Source: Dehalococcoidales bacterium (GTDB lineage: Bacteria; Chloroflexota; Dehalococcoidia; Dehalococcoidales; UBA5627). Taken from it: 64,000 nucleotides of DNA. The position numbers and the translations under genes were made by a program. Below are positions 15,040 through 23,531 of this stretch, piece after piece. How positions within the stretch are numbered: position 1 is the stretch's first letter; every line of letters begins with the position of its first letter. The DNA is taken from assembly GCA_041656115.1 (NCBI GenBank), contig JBBAED010000002.1, positions 186,001 to 250,000 of the forward strand. Reading direction: 5' to 3'. The notes beneath the pieces were generated by a model. The model was not told where the DNA came from, searched no databases, and saw only the letters and a list, made by a program, of their open reading frames with translations.

Positions 15040-17130
15040 ATGATTGTAAAGGGACTTTCCACCAAAGCCATACAAATATTCTCCATTCTGGTCCTGATGA
15101 TACTTGTCGCCACACTACTGCCTGCCTGCAAAGACGATTTTACAATTTCATCAGGCTCGAAAACGACAACATCAGGAACAACGACATCCAAAGCCACATC
15201 AACAAAATCCACCGGCACTTTGGCCAATACTACCAGTAACATTGTATCAGGCAAACTGGGTGAAGAGCACTCCGTTACACTTAATAATGAAGTAACAGTT
15301 ATAATTCCGGCAAACACTTTTTCGGCGGAGACAAAAATTGAAATTAATAGTGTTGAGCAGCCAACAGCGCATGAATTTGATGGATTTTTGCCAATAAATC
15401 AATATGAAATTACCTCCTCTTCCGGTGGCGAATTGGGCGGAGAGGTTGAAATAGAATTTGCTTATGACCCATCTTTGCTCAACGAAGAGCTTGAAATATC
15501 TCAACAACTGGCAGTAGCTTATTACGATGAAGAATACGGTGCATGGCAGGAGGTGGACTTTACAGTTGATGAAAGCAGGTCTGTTTTGGCAATAAAAACC
15601 TCCCACTTTAGCCTTTGGTCGCTATTTGGCTTCGATAGTAAATGGGTTACATCAACATTGCCAGGGTTTACTATCTATTTTAATAAAGATGTAGACGCCC
15701 CTCCAATCGGCTCAATTGTTTCAGGAGAACCAATTTATGAGTATGCCTCAATTGTCCGGACAGGTTTATTTGATGCCAGCAAGGCTTACAGAGAATTGGG
15801 GTTTAAAATGCCCGAACATACCAAGGTTTATATCGACAAATGGGGCTCAGATAAAGAAGCAGAATGGGGCTGGTTTTCTAAAAACATAGAAATCCCAATA
15901 ACTTATATCGATGAACAAGAATTGCTTAAAACAGCAGCCCATGAACTTTTCCACGCTGTGCAAAACCAATATGTCACTTTTGCCACCATGGCTGCCAATC
16001 GTTGGTTTATGGAGGCAACTGCCGACTATGCCGCGGCTCATATTGCTACTTCTTACGGCTTATCTGATAAATTACCCTATAACTACCTCCGAACGGGGCT
16101 CGCAAGCAGCTCAACCTTTCATATGTATCAAAGCGCACATTTTATTAAGTTCCTGGTTGATAAAGGCTTCAGTTTTAAAGAACTTTTTGTAAGCGTCATG
16201 GAAGGCAGCGGAAACGCATTGGAAAACCTGAACAAATACCTGATTTCCAATGGCTCTTCACTTCCGGAAATGTATGAAAATTTTGCCTACGACGTTATAT
16301 TCACAAATAGAATTAATACTCCTGCACCAGACCCCGATGTTTATAATGGCATTGCTTCACCTCGCTCGGAGTTTAACCTGATAGAATCAGGGAAGAATGA
16401 ACTGATAAAGGTCAGCGGTGGTTATACTACGGCATTGTACGGTGTATTCCTTAAAGGAAACCCCAACTTGACCTATGATATTTCTGTAAGTGCAATTGAG
16501 CCGACTTCGGGCGTAAAGGTACTTTACGTTCTGGCAGAGGGCCCCGGTAAATTGGATGTCACTCAAGGCGGAGTCCTTTCGCACATACCTGAAGAAATAA
16601 CAGTAAGTGGTGATAGTTATATTTATTTTTTGGTTACCAATATTGCCCCGTCTGATGGCTATGTGACAGTTGTAATTGGCAAGAAAATGGTTACTTCACA
16701 TTCTAACGAACGCTCATCGGTTCTAGTTTATAATAAAGAATTTGAGATTGATGTCTCTCTTAGTATAAGCGCTAGTCAGCCTTTTAGTATTAGCGAGGCG
16801 GAGGGCATTACCGGTGAAATATTATATGTGTATATGTATTTTGAAGAAATTGATAAAAATATCGTGATAGACGCTGAAGTGCTCGTTGGCGATCCGATTC
16901 CTGTCCATGGCGAGCGGCCGGGTTACGAATATGCAATAAAGAAAAAGTATTGGGGATATGACGGCGAAATGGAAACAAGCACACAATTAATACTTTCTCC
17001 GGACAAGCCCAATGCATCTCTTGACTACGGTATAATTATAGGGCTTTTTGACAAAGAACTGGGAAAATTTACGACGCAAGAGCATGGAGCCACATTAGTT
17101 GTCATCAAAATTTCAACGGCAAGACAATAA
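15040..17130 (+). CDS. Secreted lipoprotein zinc metalloprotease (HExxH), gluzincin-like
   Basis: A 696-aa lipoprotein. The ATG at 15040 fits the AAAGGAGG site ending at 15030; a TTG two codons upstream is too close to it. The signal peptide ends in lipobox LLPAC (Cys30), followed by a Ser/Thr-rich linker. Residues about 75-195 form a beta-rich ZU5-like domain (TVIIPANTF). The protease site is HELFH (301-305), with a second Glu at 325 in MEATADY, the gluzincin pattern. A C-terminal beta-rich region spans about 450-690. It is probably anchored outside the membrane and acts on proteins or peptides, substrate unknown. It lies beside a degraded recombinase at tRNA-Val, so it may be island cargo. 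Confidence 0.8.
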   Translation: MIVKGLSTKAIQIFSILVLMILVATLLPACKDDFTISSGSKTTTSGTTTSKATSTKSTGTLANTTSNIVSGKLGEEHSVTLNNEVTVIIPANTFSAETKIEINSVEQPTAHEFDGFLPINQYEITSSSGGELGGEVEIEFAYDPSLLNEELEISQQLAVAYYDEEYGAWQEVDFTVDESRSVLAIKTSHFSLWSLFGFDSKWVTSTLPGFTIYFNKDVDAPPIGSIVSGEPIYEYASIVRTGLFDASKAYRELGFKMPEHTKVYIDKWGSDKEAEWGWFSKNIEIPITYIDEQELLKTAAHELFHAVQNQYVTFATMAANRWFMEATADYAAAHIATSYGLSDKLPYNYLRTGLASSSTFHMYQSAHFIKFLVDKGFSFKELFVSVMEGSGNALENLNKYLISNGSSLPEMYENFAYDVIFTNRINTPAPDPDVYNGIASPRSEFNLIESGKNELIKVSGGYTTALYGVFLKGNPNLTYDISVSAIEPTSGVKVLYVLAEGPGKLDVTQGGVLSHIPEEITVSGDSYIYFLVTNIAPSDGYVTVVIGKKMVTSHSNERSSVLVYNKEFEIDVSLSISASQPFSISEAEGITGEILYVYMYFEEIDKNIVIDAEVLVGDPIPVHGERPGYEYAIKKKYWGYDGEMETSTQLILSPDKPNASLDYGIIIGLFDKELGKFTTQEHGATLVVIKISTARQ

Positions 17131-17295
17131 TTCGAACATATGAGGTTTTAGCATGCTTAGGTTAATTATGTAGCCTGAGCATGTTGTATTTTGCCAACTC
17201 CGGCGGTGACCCGGTATTGGTTTTTGGGGAACTGGAATCATCATTTTTCATCGAGATGTTGTCATTGGGCTTACAACTGCCGTTGGCATTTGGAC
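17131..17295. other. Degraded stretch between the protease gene and the recombinase remnant
   Basis: No intact gene. Short open pieces in different frames (for example one with the run GIGFWGTGIIIF and another with VIGLTTAVGIW) look like broken coding sequence, but I could not assign them. They may be the eroded middle of the recombinase or of another island gene. Confidence 0.25.
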
Positions 17296-17586
17296 AGAAA
17301 CGAACAAGACATCCTCGCCACTAAACGCCTTGAACTCGAAAGTAGTCTTTCAGACAGAAAGGTTACGCTAGCTGATACCAAAATCGTCAAAAGTTACATT
17401 GAAGATCTACGAGCGCTTTTGGATTCCGGCGAGATGACCGAAAGAAGAGCTTTTATCGCAAGCTTTGTTAAAAGCGCAACAATTAAAAGAGAAGAAGCTC
17501 ACATTGAATACACGATACCCATACCAAAAGGCGAGGTAAATATGAAAAATACGGTTCTCCCTACAGTACACTATGGTGGGCGGTAA
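17296..17586 (+). pseudogene. Remnant of a large serine recombinase, C-terminal part only
   Basis: From about 17296 the frame reads as the coiled C-terminal region of a large serine recombinase: RLELESSL..., IEDLRALLDSGEMTERRAFIASFVKS, then HIEYTIPIP and the family ending VLPTVHYGG. The catalytic Ser/resolvase and zinc-ribbon parts are missing, and the open frame before 17296 is not recombinase-like. The last codons run into the 3' end of tRNA-Val (17574-17650), which is how integrase genes sit against an attachment site. It is non-functional and marks an old integration. Confidence 0.7.
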
Positions 17587-17650
17587 TGGATTTGAACCAA
17601 TGACCTCTGCGATGTCAACGCAGCGCTCTAACCAACTGAGCTAACCGCCC
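17574..17650 (-). tRNA. tRNA-Val (GAC)
   Basis: Minus-strand cloverleaf with acceptor GGGCGGT/ACCGCCC, anticodon stem CTGCG/CGCAG and loop TTGACAT giving anticodon GAC. CCA is encoded at 17576-17574. Its 3' end is overlapped by the recombinase remnant on the other strand, suggesting use as an integration target. Confidence 0.96.
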
Positions 17651-17705
17651 CAATGTGAGGACAAATAATTTTACTAATTATAACCGATATGGCAAAAAAA
17701 CTCAC

Positions 17706-18323
17706 CTAGTCGTTACAGGTACCGTAATCCTTTTTGGGTATTACTGTTTTAGTAATTATGGCGGCGGTAACACATTTTACGGCATCGCCCGCCAGAAAAG
17801 GAATAACCCCCATTGTAAACAAAGGAATAATACCGAACGATGTACCGGTAACTGCCTTCAGCCATAAAGCAAGCCATATAATTCCGGGTACATAGATAAG
17901 AACAGCAGAAGCAAGCATCATTACACCGAGCATGCTAAGAAAATATCTGGATTTAATATATTTATCGGTTACGTAACCGATAAACAGAGCCGCTAAAATA
18001 AACCCAATCAGGTATCCGCCGGTAGCTCCCAGCCCGCTGGTCCAACCGGTAAACCAAGGCACACCTGCCACGCCCAAAACGGCATAGATTGCCATACTGG
18101 CACCGCCCCAGCGTCTGCCAAGCAAAACACCGGCAAGCAGCACGGCAAGTGTCTGTCCGGTAATAGGAACCGGGCTCCACTCTACGAACACCCTCACTTG
18201 AGCAAGCAAACCAGTCATTACCGCCATGGCAACAGCCATAACGAGCTTCATCGGAATGCTTAAATTATAGCGCCATTCAAAAATATTATATCTTGTTCTA
18301 TCAATTGCTGATACTAATTGCAT
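17706..18323 (-). CDS. bioY: BioY family biotin transporter substrate-binding subunit
   Basis: A 205-aa S component of an ECF transporter for biotin, with about six membrane helices. Family motifs are VPITGQTLAVLLAGVLLG (about residues 52-69) and the GATGGYLIGF helix. The ECF A and T subunits are not in this window and may be shared; some BioY proteins also work alone. A GGAGG site precedes the ATG. A coiled-coil/zinc peptide gene lies 20 bp upstream on the same strand and is probably cotranscribed. No biotin-responsive operator was recognised. Confidence 0.9.
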   Translation of the reverse strand: MQLVSAIDRTRYNIFEWRYNLSIPMKLVMAVAMAVMTGLLAQVRVFVEWSPVPITGQTLAVLLAGVLLGRRWGGASMAIYAVLGVAGVPWFTGWTSGLGATGGYLIGFILAALFIGYVTDKYIKSRYFLSMLGVMMLASAVLIYVPGIIWLALWLKAVTGTSFGIIPLFTMGVIPFLAGDAVKCVTAAIITKTVIPKKDYGTCND

Positions 18324-18343
18324 TTAAACCTCCAGAATTAAGG

Positions 18344-18568
18344 TTATACGCCGGGCTTCTTAACACCGACTAGGGATATCTCAATATTTTTCCCGCAGTT
18401 CGGACAATTCAATAACAATATTGCCGGCTGGCTCATAACCCTTTCGATTGCAGCTGACACCATGCTGTCGATATCATCAAGGCGGCGATCTATCATATCA
18501 AGACGACGCTCCAGCTTATCTATGCTTTCAGCCAGTTGTTTGGTATCGCTCTGGTTATCTTTAGCCAA
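18344..18568 (-). CDS. Small coiled-coil protein with a CxxC knuckle
   Basis: A 74-aa protein starting at TTG 18568 with GAGGT upstream. Residues 8-40 form a heptad coiled coil (SIDKLERRLDMIDRRLDDID). A hydrophobic patch and a CPNC pair (about residues 55-58) suggest half of a zinc site, so a dimer could complete it. Function unknown. It precedes bioY by 20 bp, so the two probably share an mRNA. Confidence 0.55.
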   Translation of the reverse strand: MAKDNQSDTKQLAESIDKLERRLDMIDRRLDDIDSMVSAAIERVMSQPAILLLNCPNCGKNIEISLVGVKKPGV

Positions 18569-18723
18569 TTTATAACCTCAAATATTCGGTAAACTCGGTA
18601 AATAAAACAGGGTAATTATAAGTGACAAAGGCCAATATGTCAAAAAATTAAGCCGATATCTATTGCTTTGGGGGCACCCGTATCATATACTGGACTTAGA
18701 AATATCAGACAAGGAGGTGTGAA

Positions 18724-18975
18724 ATGTCTGAGATTAAAGTCGGCGTTGTTTCCGATTTCTTCGCCCGCCCCGTTGTTGCCGGAATCGAACTTTCGGATAA
18801 ACTAAGTGTCGGCGACACAATACGAATCAAAGGACACACAACGGAAATGGAATTGGTTATCTCTTCAATGCAACTCGACAACAACTCCGTTGAATCCGCC
18901 AAAGCCGGCGAATCGGTCGGCATCAAAGTCTCCGAACGTGTTCGCCCGGGCGATACGGTCTACAAAGTTATTTAA
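18724..18975 (+). CDS. Translation-factor-like single-domain protein (EF-Tu domain 2 fold)
   Basis: An 83-aa protein corresponding to one translation-factor beta-barrel: PVVAGIELSDKLSVGDTIRIKGHT, then AGESVGIKVSERVRPGDTVYKV, as in EF-Tu/IF2 domain 2. No GTPase domain is attached. Such stand-alone proteins are annotated as elongation-factor-like and often accompany U32 peptidases, not present here. An AAGGAGGTG site precedes the ATG. It is convergent with ribH, only 9 bp from its stop. Confidence 0.8.
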   Translation: MSEIKVGVVSDFFARPVVAGIELSDKLSVGDTIRIKGHTTEMELVISSMQLDNNSVESAKAGESVGIKVSERVRPGDTVYKVI

Positions 18976-18984
18976 CGCCTTTTA

Positions 18985-19452
18985 TTAATCCAATTCCTTA
19001 AGTAAATTGGCCATTTCAATGGCGCTTGAAGCTGCGGAAAAGCCTTTGTTACCCATCTTAGTGCCTGCTCGTTCGATTGCTTGTTCCAGGTTATCTGCGG
19101 TAATGACTCCGTTTATCACCGGCAGCCCGGTATCCAAGGCAACCTTAGCAATGCCCTTGGTGAACTCTGACGCAACATAATCAAAATGGGGGGTCCCGCC
19201 CCGTATAATGGCACCCAAACATATAACAGCATCATATTTCTGCGATTTTGCCATTTTAAGGGCTACGAGCGGTATCTCAAATGAACCGGGGGCCCATGCC
19301 ACATAGATATCATCTTCGGCAACCTCGTGTCTTATGAGCGCGTCTTTGCAGCCGTCAAGTAATTTACTCGATATAAACTCGTTAAAACGCGAAACAACAA
19401 TTCCGAACTTAAGGCCTTTGCCAAGCAGCATCCCTTCAAAACTTTTGTTCAT
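18985..19452 (-). CDS. ribH: 6,7-dimethyl-8-ribityllumazine synthase
   Basis: Condenses the ribityl-pyrimidine with 3,4-dihydroxybutanone phosphate, the penultimate step of riboflavin synthesis; it forms icosahedral or pentameric shells. The start at ATG 19452 is set by GGAGG 5 bases upstream; the frame extends five codons further. 155 aa. Motifs: VVSRFNEFIS, APGSFEIPL, GAIIRGGTPHFDYV with the catalytic His, and the C-terminal GNKGFSAA. Last gene of the rib operon, 30 bp after ribBA. Confidence 0.97.
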   Translation of the reverse strand: MNKSFEGMLLGKGLKFGIVVSRFNEFISSKLLDGCKDALIRHEVAEDDIYVAWAPGSFEIPLVALKMAKSQKYDAVICLGAIIRGGTPHFDYVASEFTKGIAKVALDTGLPVINGVITADNLEQAIERAGTKMGNKGFSAASSAIEMANLLKELD

Positions 19453-19482
19453 TACAGCCTCCAACAATTTTAATGCCGTTTA

Positions 19483-20679
19483 TTAATCCAATAAATGGCC
19501 CATTTTTTCTTTTTTGGTATCCAGATAGCACTTGTTGTACGGGTTTGATTTTATAACTATCGGCACCGTTTCGACAACCTCCAGCCCGTAGCTTTCAAGC
19601 CCAACCACTTTTTTCGGATTATTGGTTAACAAGCGAATCTTATTTAATTTTAAATCATTAAGAATCTGCGCCCCGATACCGTAATCTCTTAAATCGGCGG
19701 GGAAACCCAAAGAGAGGTTTGCTTCAACGGTATCCATTCCGTTATCCTGCAATTCGTAAGCGCTTATTTTATTGTGAATCCCAATCCCGCGCCCCTCTTG
19801 TCTCATATACAGAAGCACCCCGCGTTTTTCTTCGGCAATCATTTTGAGCGCCACGCTTAATTGTTCCCCGCAATCACAACGTAAACTGCCGAAAACATCA
19901 CCGGTAAGACATTCGCTGTGGACCCTTACCAGCATCGGTTCATCGCTTTCCATATCTCCCATCGTCAGCGCTATATGTTGATCGACATCCAAATCGCTTT
20001 TATAGGCAAGGATTTTAAAATCTCCATAAATAGTGGGCAGCTTTGCCTCAGCCATACGCCTCACTAATTTTTCATGCCTGCGTCTGTAAGCGATTAAATC
20101 GGCAATGGTCACTATTTTAATTCCGTACTTATTAGCCAATTCTTTAAGCTCGGGTAACTTTGCCATCGAGCCATCTTCGCTCATTACTTCGCATATTACA
20201 CCGGCCGGATAAAGACCTGCCATTTTAGCCAAATCGACAATTGCTTCGGTGTGGCCGGCTCTGACAAGCACCCCGCCTTCTTTGGCTCTTAGCGGAAAAA
20301 CATGCCCGGGGCGGGCAATATCCGAAGGTTTGGTCTCCGGATTTAAGACAGCCTTAATAGTTTCAGCCCTGTCTTTTGCCGATATTCCGGTTGTTACCCC
20401 GTGCCTGGCTTCAATTGATACGGTAAAGGCGGTAGCATGTCTGGAAGTGTTATGAGATACCATCATCGGTATTTCCAATTCATCCAAACGTTCGCCTTTA
20501 ATCGGTAAACAAACAAGCCCACGCCCGTATTTCACCATAAAATTAACGGCTTCGGTCGAAATTTTTTCGGCCGCAATTGCTAAATCGCCTTCGTTTTCAC
20601 GGTCTTCGTCATCAACAATAATAACAAATTTACCGTCTTTTATATCTTGAATTGCTTCATCAATAGTTGAAAAAACCAT
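19483..20679 (-). CDS. ribBA: Bifunctional DHBP synthase / GTP cyclohydrolase II
   Basis: Supplies both riboflavin precursors. The start is ATG 20679 with GAGGA before it; a longer frame reaches back into ribE and is spurious. 398 aa. Residues about 1-200 are the RibB domain (DDEDRENEGDL, RHGVTTGIS, RAGHTEAIVDL). Residues about 205-398 are the RibA domain, with the zinc cysteines CLTGDVFGSLRCDC and the GTP-site motif RQEGRGIGIHNK. All key residues are present. It lies in the operon ribD-ribE-ribBA-ribH with short spacers. Confidence 0.97.
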   Translation of the reverse strand: MVFSTIDEAIQDIKDGKFVIIVDDEDRENEGDLAIAAEKISTEAVNFMVKYGRGLVCLPIKGERLDELEIPMMVSHNTSRHATAFTVSIEARHGVTTGISAKDRAETIKAVLNPETKPSDIARPGHVFPLRAKEGGVLVRAGHTEAIVDLAKMAGLYPAGVICEVMSEDGSMAKLPELKELANKYGIKIVTIADLIAYRRRHEKLVRRMAEAKLPTIYGDFKILAYKSDLDVDQHIALTMGDMESDEPMLVRVHSECLTGDVFGSLRCDCGEQLSVALKMIAEEKRGVLLYMRQEGRGIGIHNKISAYELQDNGMDTVEANLSLGFPADLRDYGIGAQILNDLKLNKIRLLTNNPKKVVGLESYGLEVVETVPIVIKSNPYNKCYLDTKKEKMGHLLD

Positions 20680-20701
20680 GTTTTCCTCGTTTAAAATAAG
20701 A

Positions 20702-21346
20702 CTATCCCGCAGATAAGAAACCGTTTTCCTGCAGAAAATCAAACGTGATGTTACTGTCGGGGACACCCCTGTTTTTGAACTGAACCATATATTTTGCCAA
20801 AACATCGGCTTCTAAATTCACCAAATCCCCAACCTTGCGGTTAGACATAGTGGTATTTTCCATCGTGAAATTAACGATAGAAACATCAAAAGACGAATCG
20901 GTTCTGTTGGTCACCGTTAAGCTGATTCCGTCAACGGTAATTGAACCCTTTTCGACAACATAGGTCATCACTTCTTGAGATGTTTGGATATTAAAAACGT
21001 AAGCGCCGCCTTCGTCTTTAATAGAAACTATTGAACCGGTCGCATCAACATGCCCCTGAACCAAATGCCCGCCCAACAAACCGTCTAACGTTAATGCGCG
21101 CTCAAGGTTAACTTCGTCGTTTTTTTTAAGCAGTTTCAGGGTTGTCCTTTTTAAGGTTTCCGGCATTACATCAACGGTAAAGGTGTTTTCGGTAAACTCG
21201 GCAACAGTCAGACAAGCGCCGTTAACCGCAATACTTTCACCCGGCTGCATATTTTTGGTAACCTTCCCCGCAATAACCGTAATCCTGTTACTGTTGGGTG
21301 CTATTTCTTTTATAATACCAATTTCTTGGACAATTCCCGTAAACAT
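20702..21346 (-). CDS. ribE: Riboflavin synthase, alpha chain
   Basis: Dismutates two lumazine molecules to riboflavin. 214 aa with the internal duplication of the family: barrel 1 begins MFTGIVQEIG and contains NGACLTV, and barrel 2 begins GHVDATGSI and contains DGISLTV. It lies between ribD (4 bp upstream) and ribBA, which starts 22 bp after its stop. The start is the family-typical MFTGIV. Confidence 0.97.
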   Translation of the reverse strand: MFTGIVQEIGIIKEIAPNSNRITVIAGKVTKNMQPGESIAVNGACLTVAEFTENTFTVDVMPETLKRTTLKLLKKNDEVNLERALTLDGLLGGHLVQGHVDATGSIVSIKDEGGAYVFNIQTSQEVMTYVVEKGSITVDGISLTVTNRTDSSFDVSIVNFTMENTTMSNRKVGDLVNLEADVLAKYMVQFKNRGVPDSNITFDFLQENGFLSAG

Positions 21347-21350
21347 AGCG

Positions 21351-22445
21351 TCATTCCTCTACATAGCCCATAAACATAATATCTTTGCCAAACTGCTCTT
21401 CACGCAAATTCTTAAGCTTAACCGCATCCATAATCTTTTCCACACCCTTGCCGCCGATTGCGGTTTTAGCTTTACCGCCGCCGATGATTATCGGCGCTAC
21501 AAAAGCAACAACTTTATCAACCAATTTCTGGTCAAAGAGTGAACCAAAAAGGATACTGCCTCCCTCAACCAAAACACTCATAATTTGCCGCTTACCCAAT
21601 TCAACCATCAGTTTTTCCAATTCGATGTAGTCGTCTTCCGACGGGATTTCTAAAATCTCGGCTCCGACATTGCGGTAGGCTTCTTTTTCTTGTTCGGTTG
21701 CTTTTCTTGCTATTACAATTAAGGTTTTACCCGGCTCCGTAAAAACCTTGGCCGTTACCGGGGTTTGAACCATTCCGTCAATTATTATTCTTAGCGGCTG
21801 GGTTTTCGCCGTCCCGCCCCTGCCGCTGCCGCATCTGGCGGTAAGCTGCGGATCGTCTGCCAGCACCGTTTTTACGCCTGCCATAATTGCATCGTGTTTA
21901 TAACGCAAATTGTGGACAAAATGCCTCGATTCTTCTCCGCTAATCCATTTCGAATCACCGGTAAATGTTGCAATTTTGCCATCGAGACTCATCGCATACT
22001 TTACAGTAATAAACGGCAGTCCGGTAAGTGTGTATTTGATATACGCTTCATTAATTACCCTTGCCTTTGCTTCCTGTTCGCCCAGGAACGTTTTAATGCC
22101 GACATTTTCAAGAACATCTCTGCCTTTGCCGTTTACAAGGGGGTTCGGATCAAGCATGGCGATATGAACCTCGGTGATTCCGGCTTCAATAATGGCGGTT
22201 GTACAAGGCGGAGTACGTCCAAAATAATGACAAGGCTCCAGGGTAACATACATCACCCCGCCGCGCGCATTCTCCCCTGCCTGTTCCAACGCCACAATTT
22301 CGGCGTGCGCAGAACCGGGGGGCTGTGTATATCCGCTCCCGACGATTTCGTTATCTTTGACTATAACGGCACCGACAGCCGGGTTCGGGCTGGCCTGCCC
22401 CAACGCCAACTTTGCCATTGACAGTGCTTGTTCCATATATTCCAT
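21351..22445 (-). CDS. ribD: Bifunctional diaminohydroxyphosphoribosylaminopyrimidine deaminase / reductase
   Basis: Catalyses the deamination and ribose reduction steps of riboflavin synthesis. 364 aa. Deaminase domain (about residues 1-145): HAEIVAL with the zinc His and catalytic Glu, then LEPCHYFGRTPPC with the two zinc Cys. Reductase domain (about 150-364): KYAMSLDGKIA and VEGGSILFGSL. First gene of the rib operon. An in-frame ATG three codons in is an alternative start and neither has a strong ribosome site. I see no FMN riboswitch in the roughly 180 bp upstream. Confidence 0.96.
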   Translation of the reverse strand: MEYMEQALSMAKLALGQASPNPAVGAVIVKDNEIVGSGYTQPPGSAHAEIVALEQAGENARGGVMYVTLEPCHYFGRTPPCTTAIIEAGITEVHIAMLDPNPLVNGKGRDVLENVGIKTFLGEQEAKARVINEAYIKYTLTGLPFITVKYAMSLDGKIATFTGDSKWISGEESRHFVHNLRYKHDAIMAGVKTVLADDPQLTARCGSGRGGTAKTQPLRIIIDGMVQTPVTAKVFTEPGKTLIVIARKATEQEKEAYRNVGAEILEIPSEDDYIELEKLMVELGKRQIMSVLVEGGSILFGSLFDQKLVDKVVAFVAPIIIGGGKAKTAIGGKGVEKIMDAVKLKNLREEQFGKDIMFMGYVEE

Positions 22446-22576
22446 AGTACCATTCTAGCATTCTCTTTTTTATAAGTGCAAACACCGCAGAAATAAAGCG
22501 CTGTTTTGCAGGTTTTTCTCCCCTAAACAATACACTAAGCCATTATAAAAGATATTTAAGGGTTTCAAAAAAGTTA

Positions 22577-22603
22577 AGGGGCACGATTATTTCGTGCCCC
22601 TTT
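22577..22603 (-). terminator. Terminator of the SIMPL lipoprotein gene
   Basis: A perfect 11-bp stem (AAGGGGCACGA/TCGTGCCCCTT) with a 5-nt loop, followed on the minus strand by AACTTTTTT. It lies 22 bases past the stop. Confidence 0.85.
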
Positions 22604-22625
22604 AAGAAAACAGATAAAACGATAA

Positions 22626-23372
22626 TTAAATTATTGAGTAAACAGCTTGAACGGTTACGGAAACGGTTAACTCTCCGGCACTGATTGCGGTACCTTTAGA
22701 GCCATCTGCTTCAAGCCATCCCATATCTTGCCTGTCAATTGAATAATAATTAGTGCTTTCGCTAATACTAATCGGCTTACCGACTTTGACTCCGGCGGTT
22801 TTTGCCAACTGGGCGGCCTTATCTTTAGCTTTAGTCATGGCTGCTGCGCGTGCGGTGTCATAATAAGCATCCGGATTTTCAATTGCAAAACTAACACCGT
22901 TAACAACCGCGTATTCCCCACCGGCAGAAACAGCGTCATCAATAATATCCCCGATTGCATCCATATTTCTTATTTTAACTTTTACCATATTTTCAATACT
23001 GTACCCGGCAAACACGCTTTCACCGTTAACCCAATCCCAGACGGGCTGTATGTTATATCGAATCGTTTGAATATCTTCCTTGGCAACTTTGCGTTTATCC
23101 AAAGCGCCAACAACAGCAGCCATTGATTGTGTCGCCTGTTCCTGCGCTTCGGCCAATGTCTTCATTCTCACCGAAACGCCGATATTAACCAAGGCAATAT
23201 CCGGGGTAACTTTAACTTCACCGGTCGCGGTTACGGCAATACCAATATTTTGATTACTCTGGATATTGGACAAGACCTCACTCTCGGTATTGTCGTACAT
23301 ATCACAGCCGACAAAACCGATTATAAGCGGAATCAACAATACTAACGCACCAATAACCTTCAACTTTTTCAT
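22626..23372 (-). CDS. SIMPL-domain (DUF541) lipoprotein
   Basis: A 248-aa secreted protein. The N-terminus has a signal sequence ending in lipobox GFVGC (Cys23). The mature part is a SIMPL/DUF541 domain: VTATGEVKVTPDIALVNIGV, the helix around AEAQEQATQSM, and TAGVKVGKPISISES. Members are periplasmic or surface oligomers implicated in stress tolerance; the biochemical role is not settled. An AGGAG site precedes the ATG. Single gene with its own terminator. Confidence 0.9.
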   Translation of the reverse strand: MKKLKVIGALVLLIPLIIGFVGCDMYDNTESEVLSNIQSNQNIGIAVTATGEVKVTPDIALVNIGVSVRMKTLAEAQEQATQSMAAVVGALDKRKVAKEDIQTIRYNIQPVWDWVNGESVFAGYSIENMVKVKIRNMDAIGDIIDDAVSAGGEYAVVNGVSFAIENPDAYYDTARAAAMTKAKDKAAQLAKTAGVKVGKPISISESTNYYSIDRQDMGWLEADGSKGTAISAGELTVSVTVQAVYSII

Positions 23373-23454
23373 GGCATCTGCTCCTATCTCAAATATTTCT
23401 TGCTTCTTAAATTATACTGCTATGGCTATTAAACTGTAAAACGTTTGCAAGTGT

Positions 23455-23483
23455 TTGGCAAGCGGTATCAAATGGTTTATAAT
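23455..23483 (+). promoter_or_regulatory. Promoter inside the apparent lepB open frame
   Basis: TTGGCA (23455-23460), a 17-bp spacer and a perfect TATAAT (23478-23483) put +1 near 23490. This makes the upstream ATG at 23472 unusable on this transcript and points to the ATG at 23532. Confidence 0.6.
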
Positions 23484-23531
23484 TTTGTTGTTTTGGAAAG
23501 TAATTTACCCGGTTCAAGCAGTACAAAAAAC

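Noticed and set aside
17191..17295. First 35 codons of the open frame leading into the recombinase remnant
   Set aside because: The translation (Trp/His/Cys-rich) is not recombinase-like; only the part after about 17296 belongs to the family.
20680..20805. Longer ribBA reading frame
   Set aside because: It covers the end of ribE in another frame; the ATG at 20679 has a ribosome site and the family N-terminus.
22446..22576. FMN riboswitch ahead of ribD
   Set aside because: The gap is short and none of the conserved RFN stems or loop sequences can be found; only the neighbouring gene's terminator is there.
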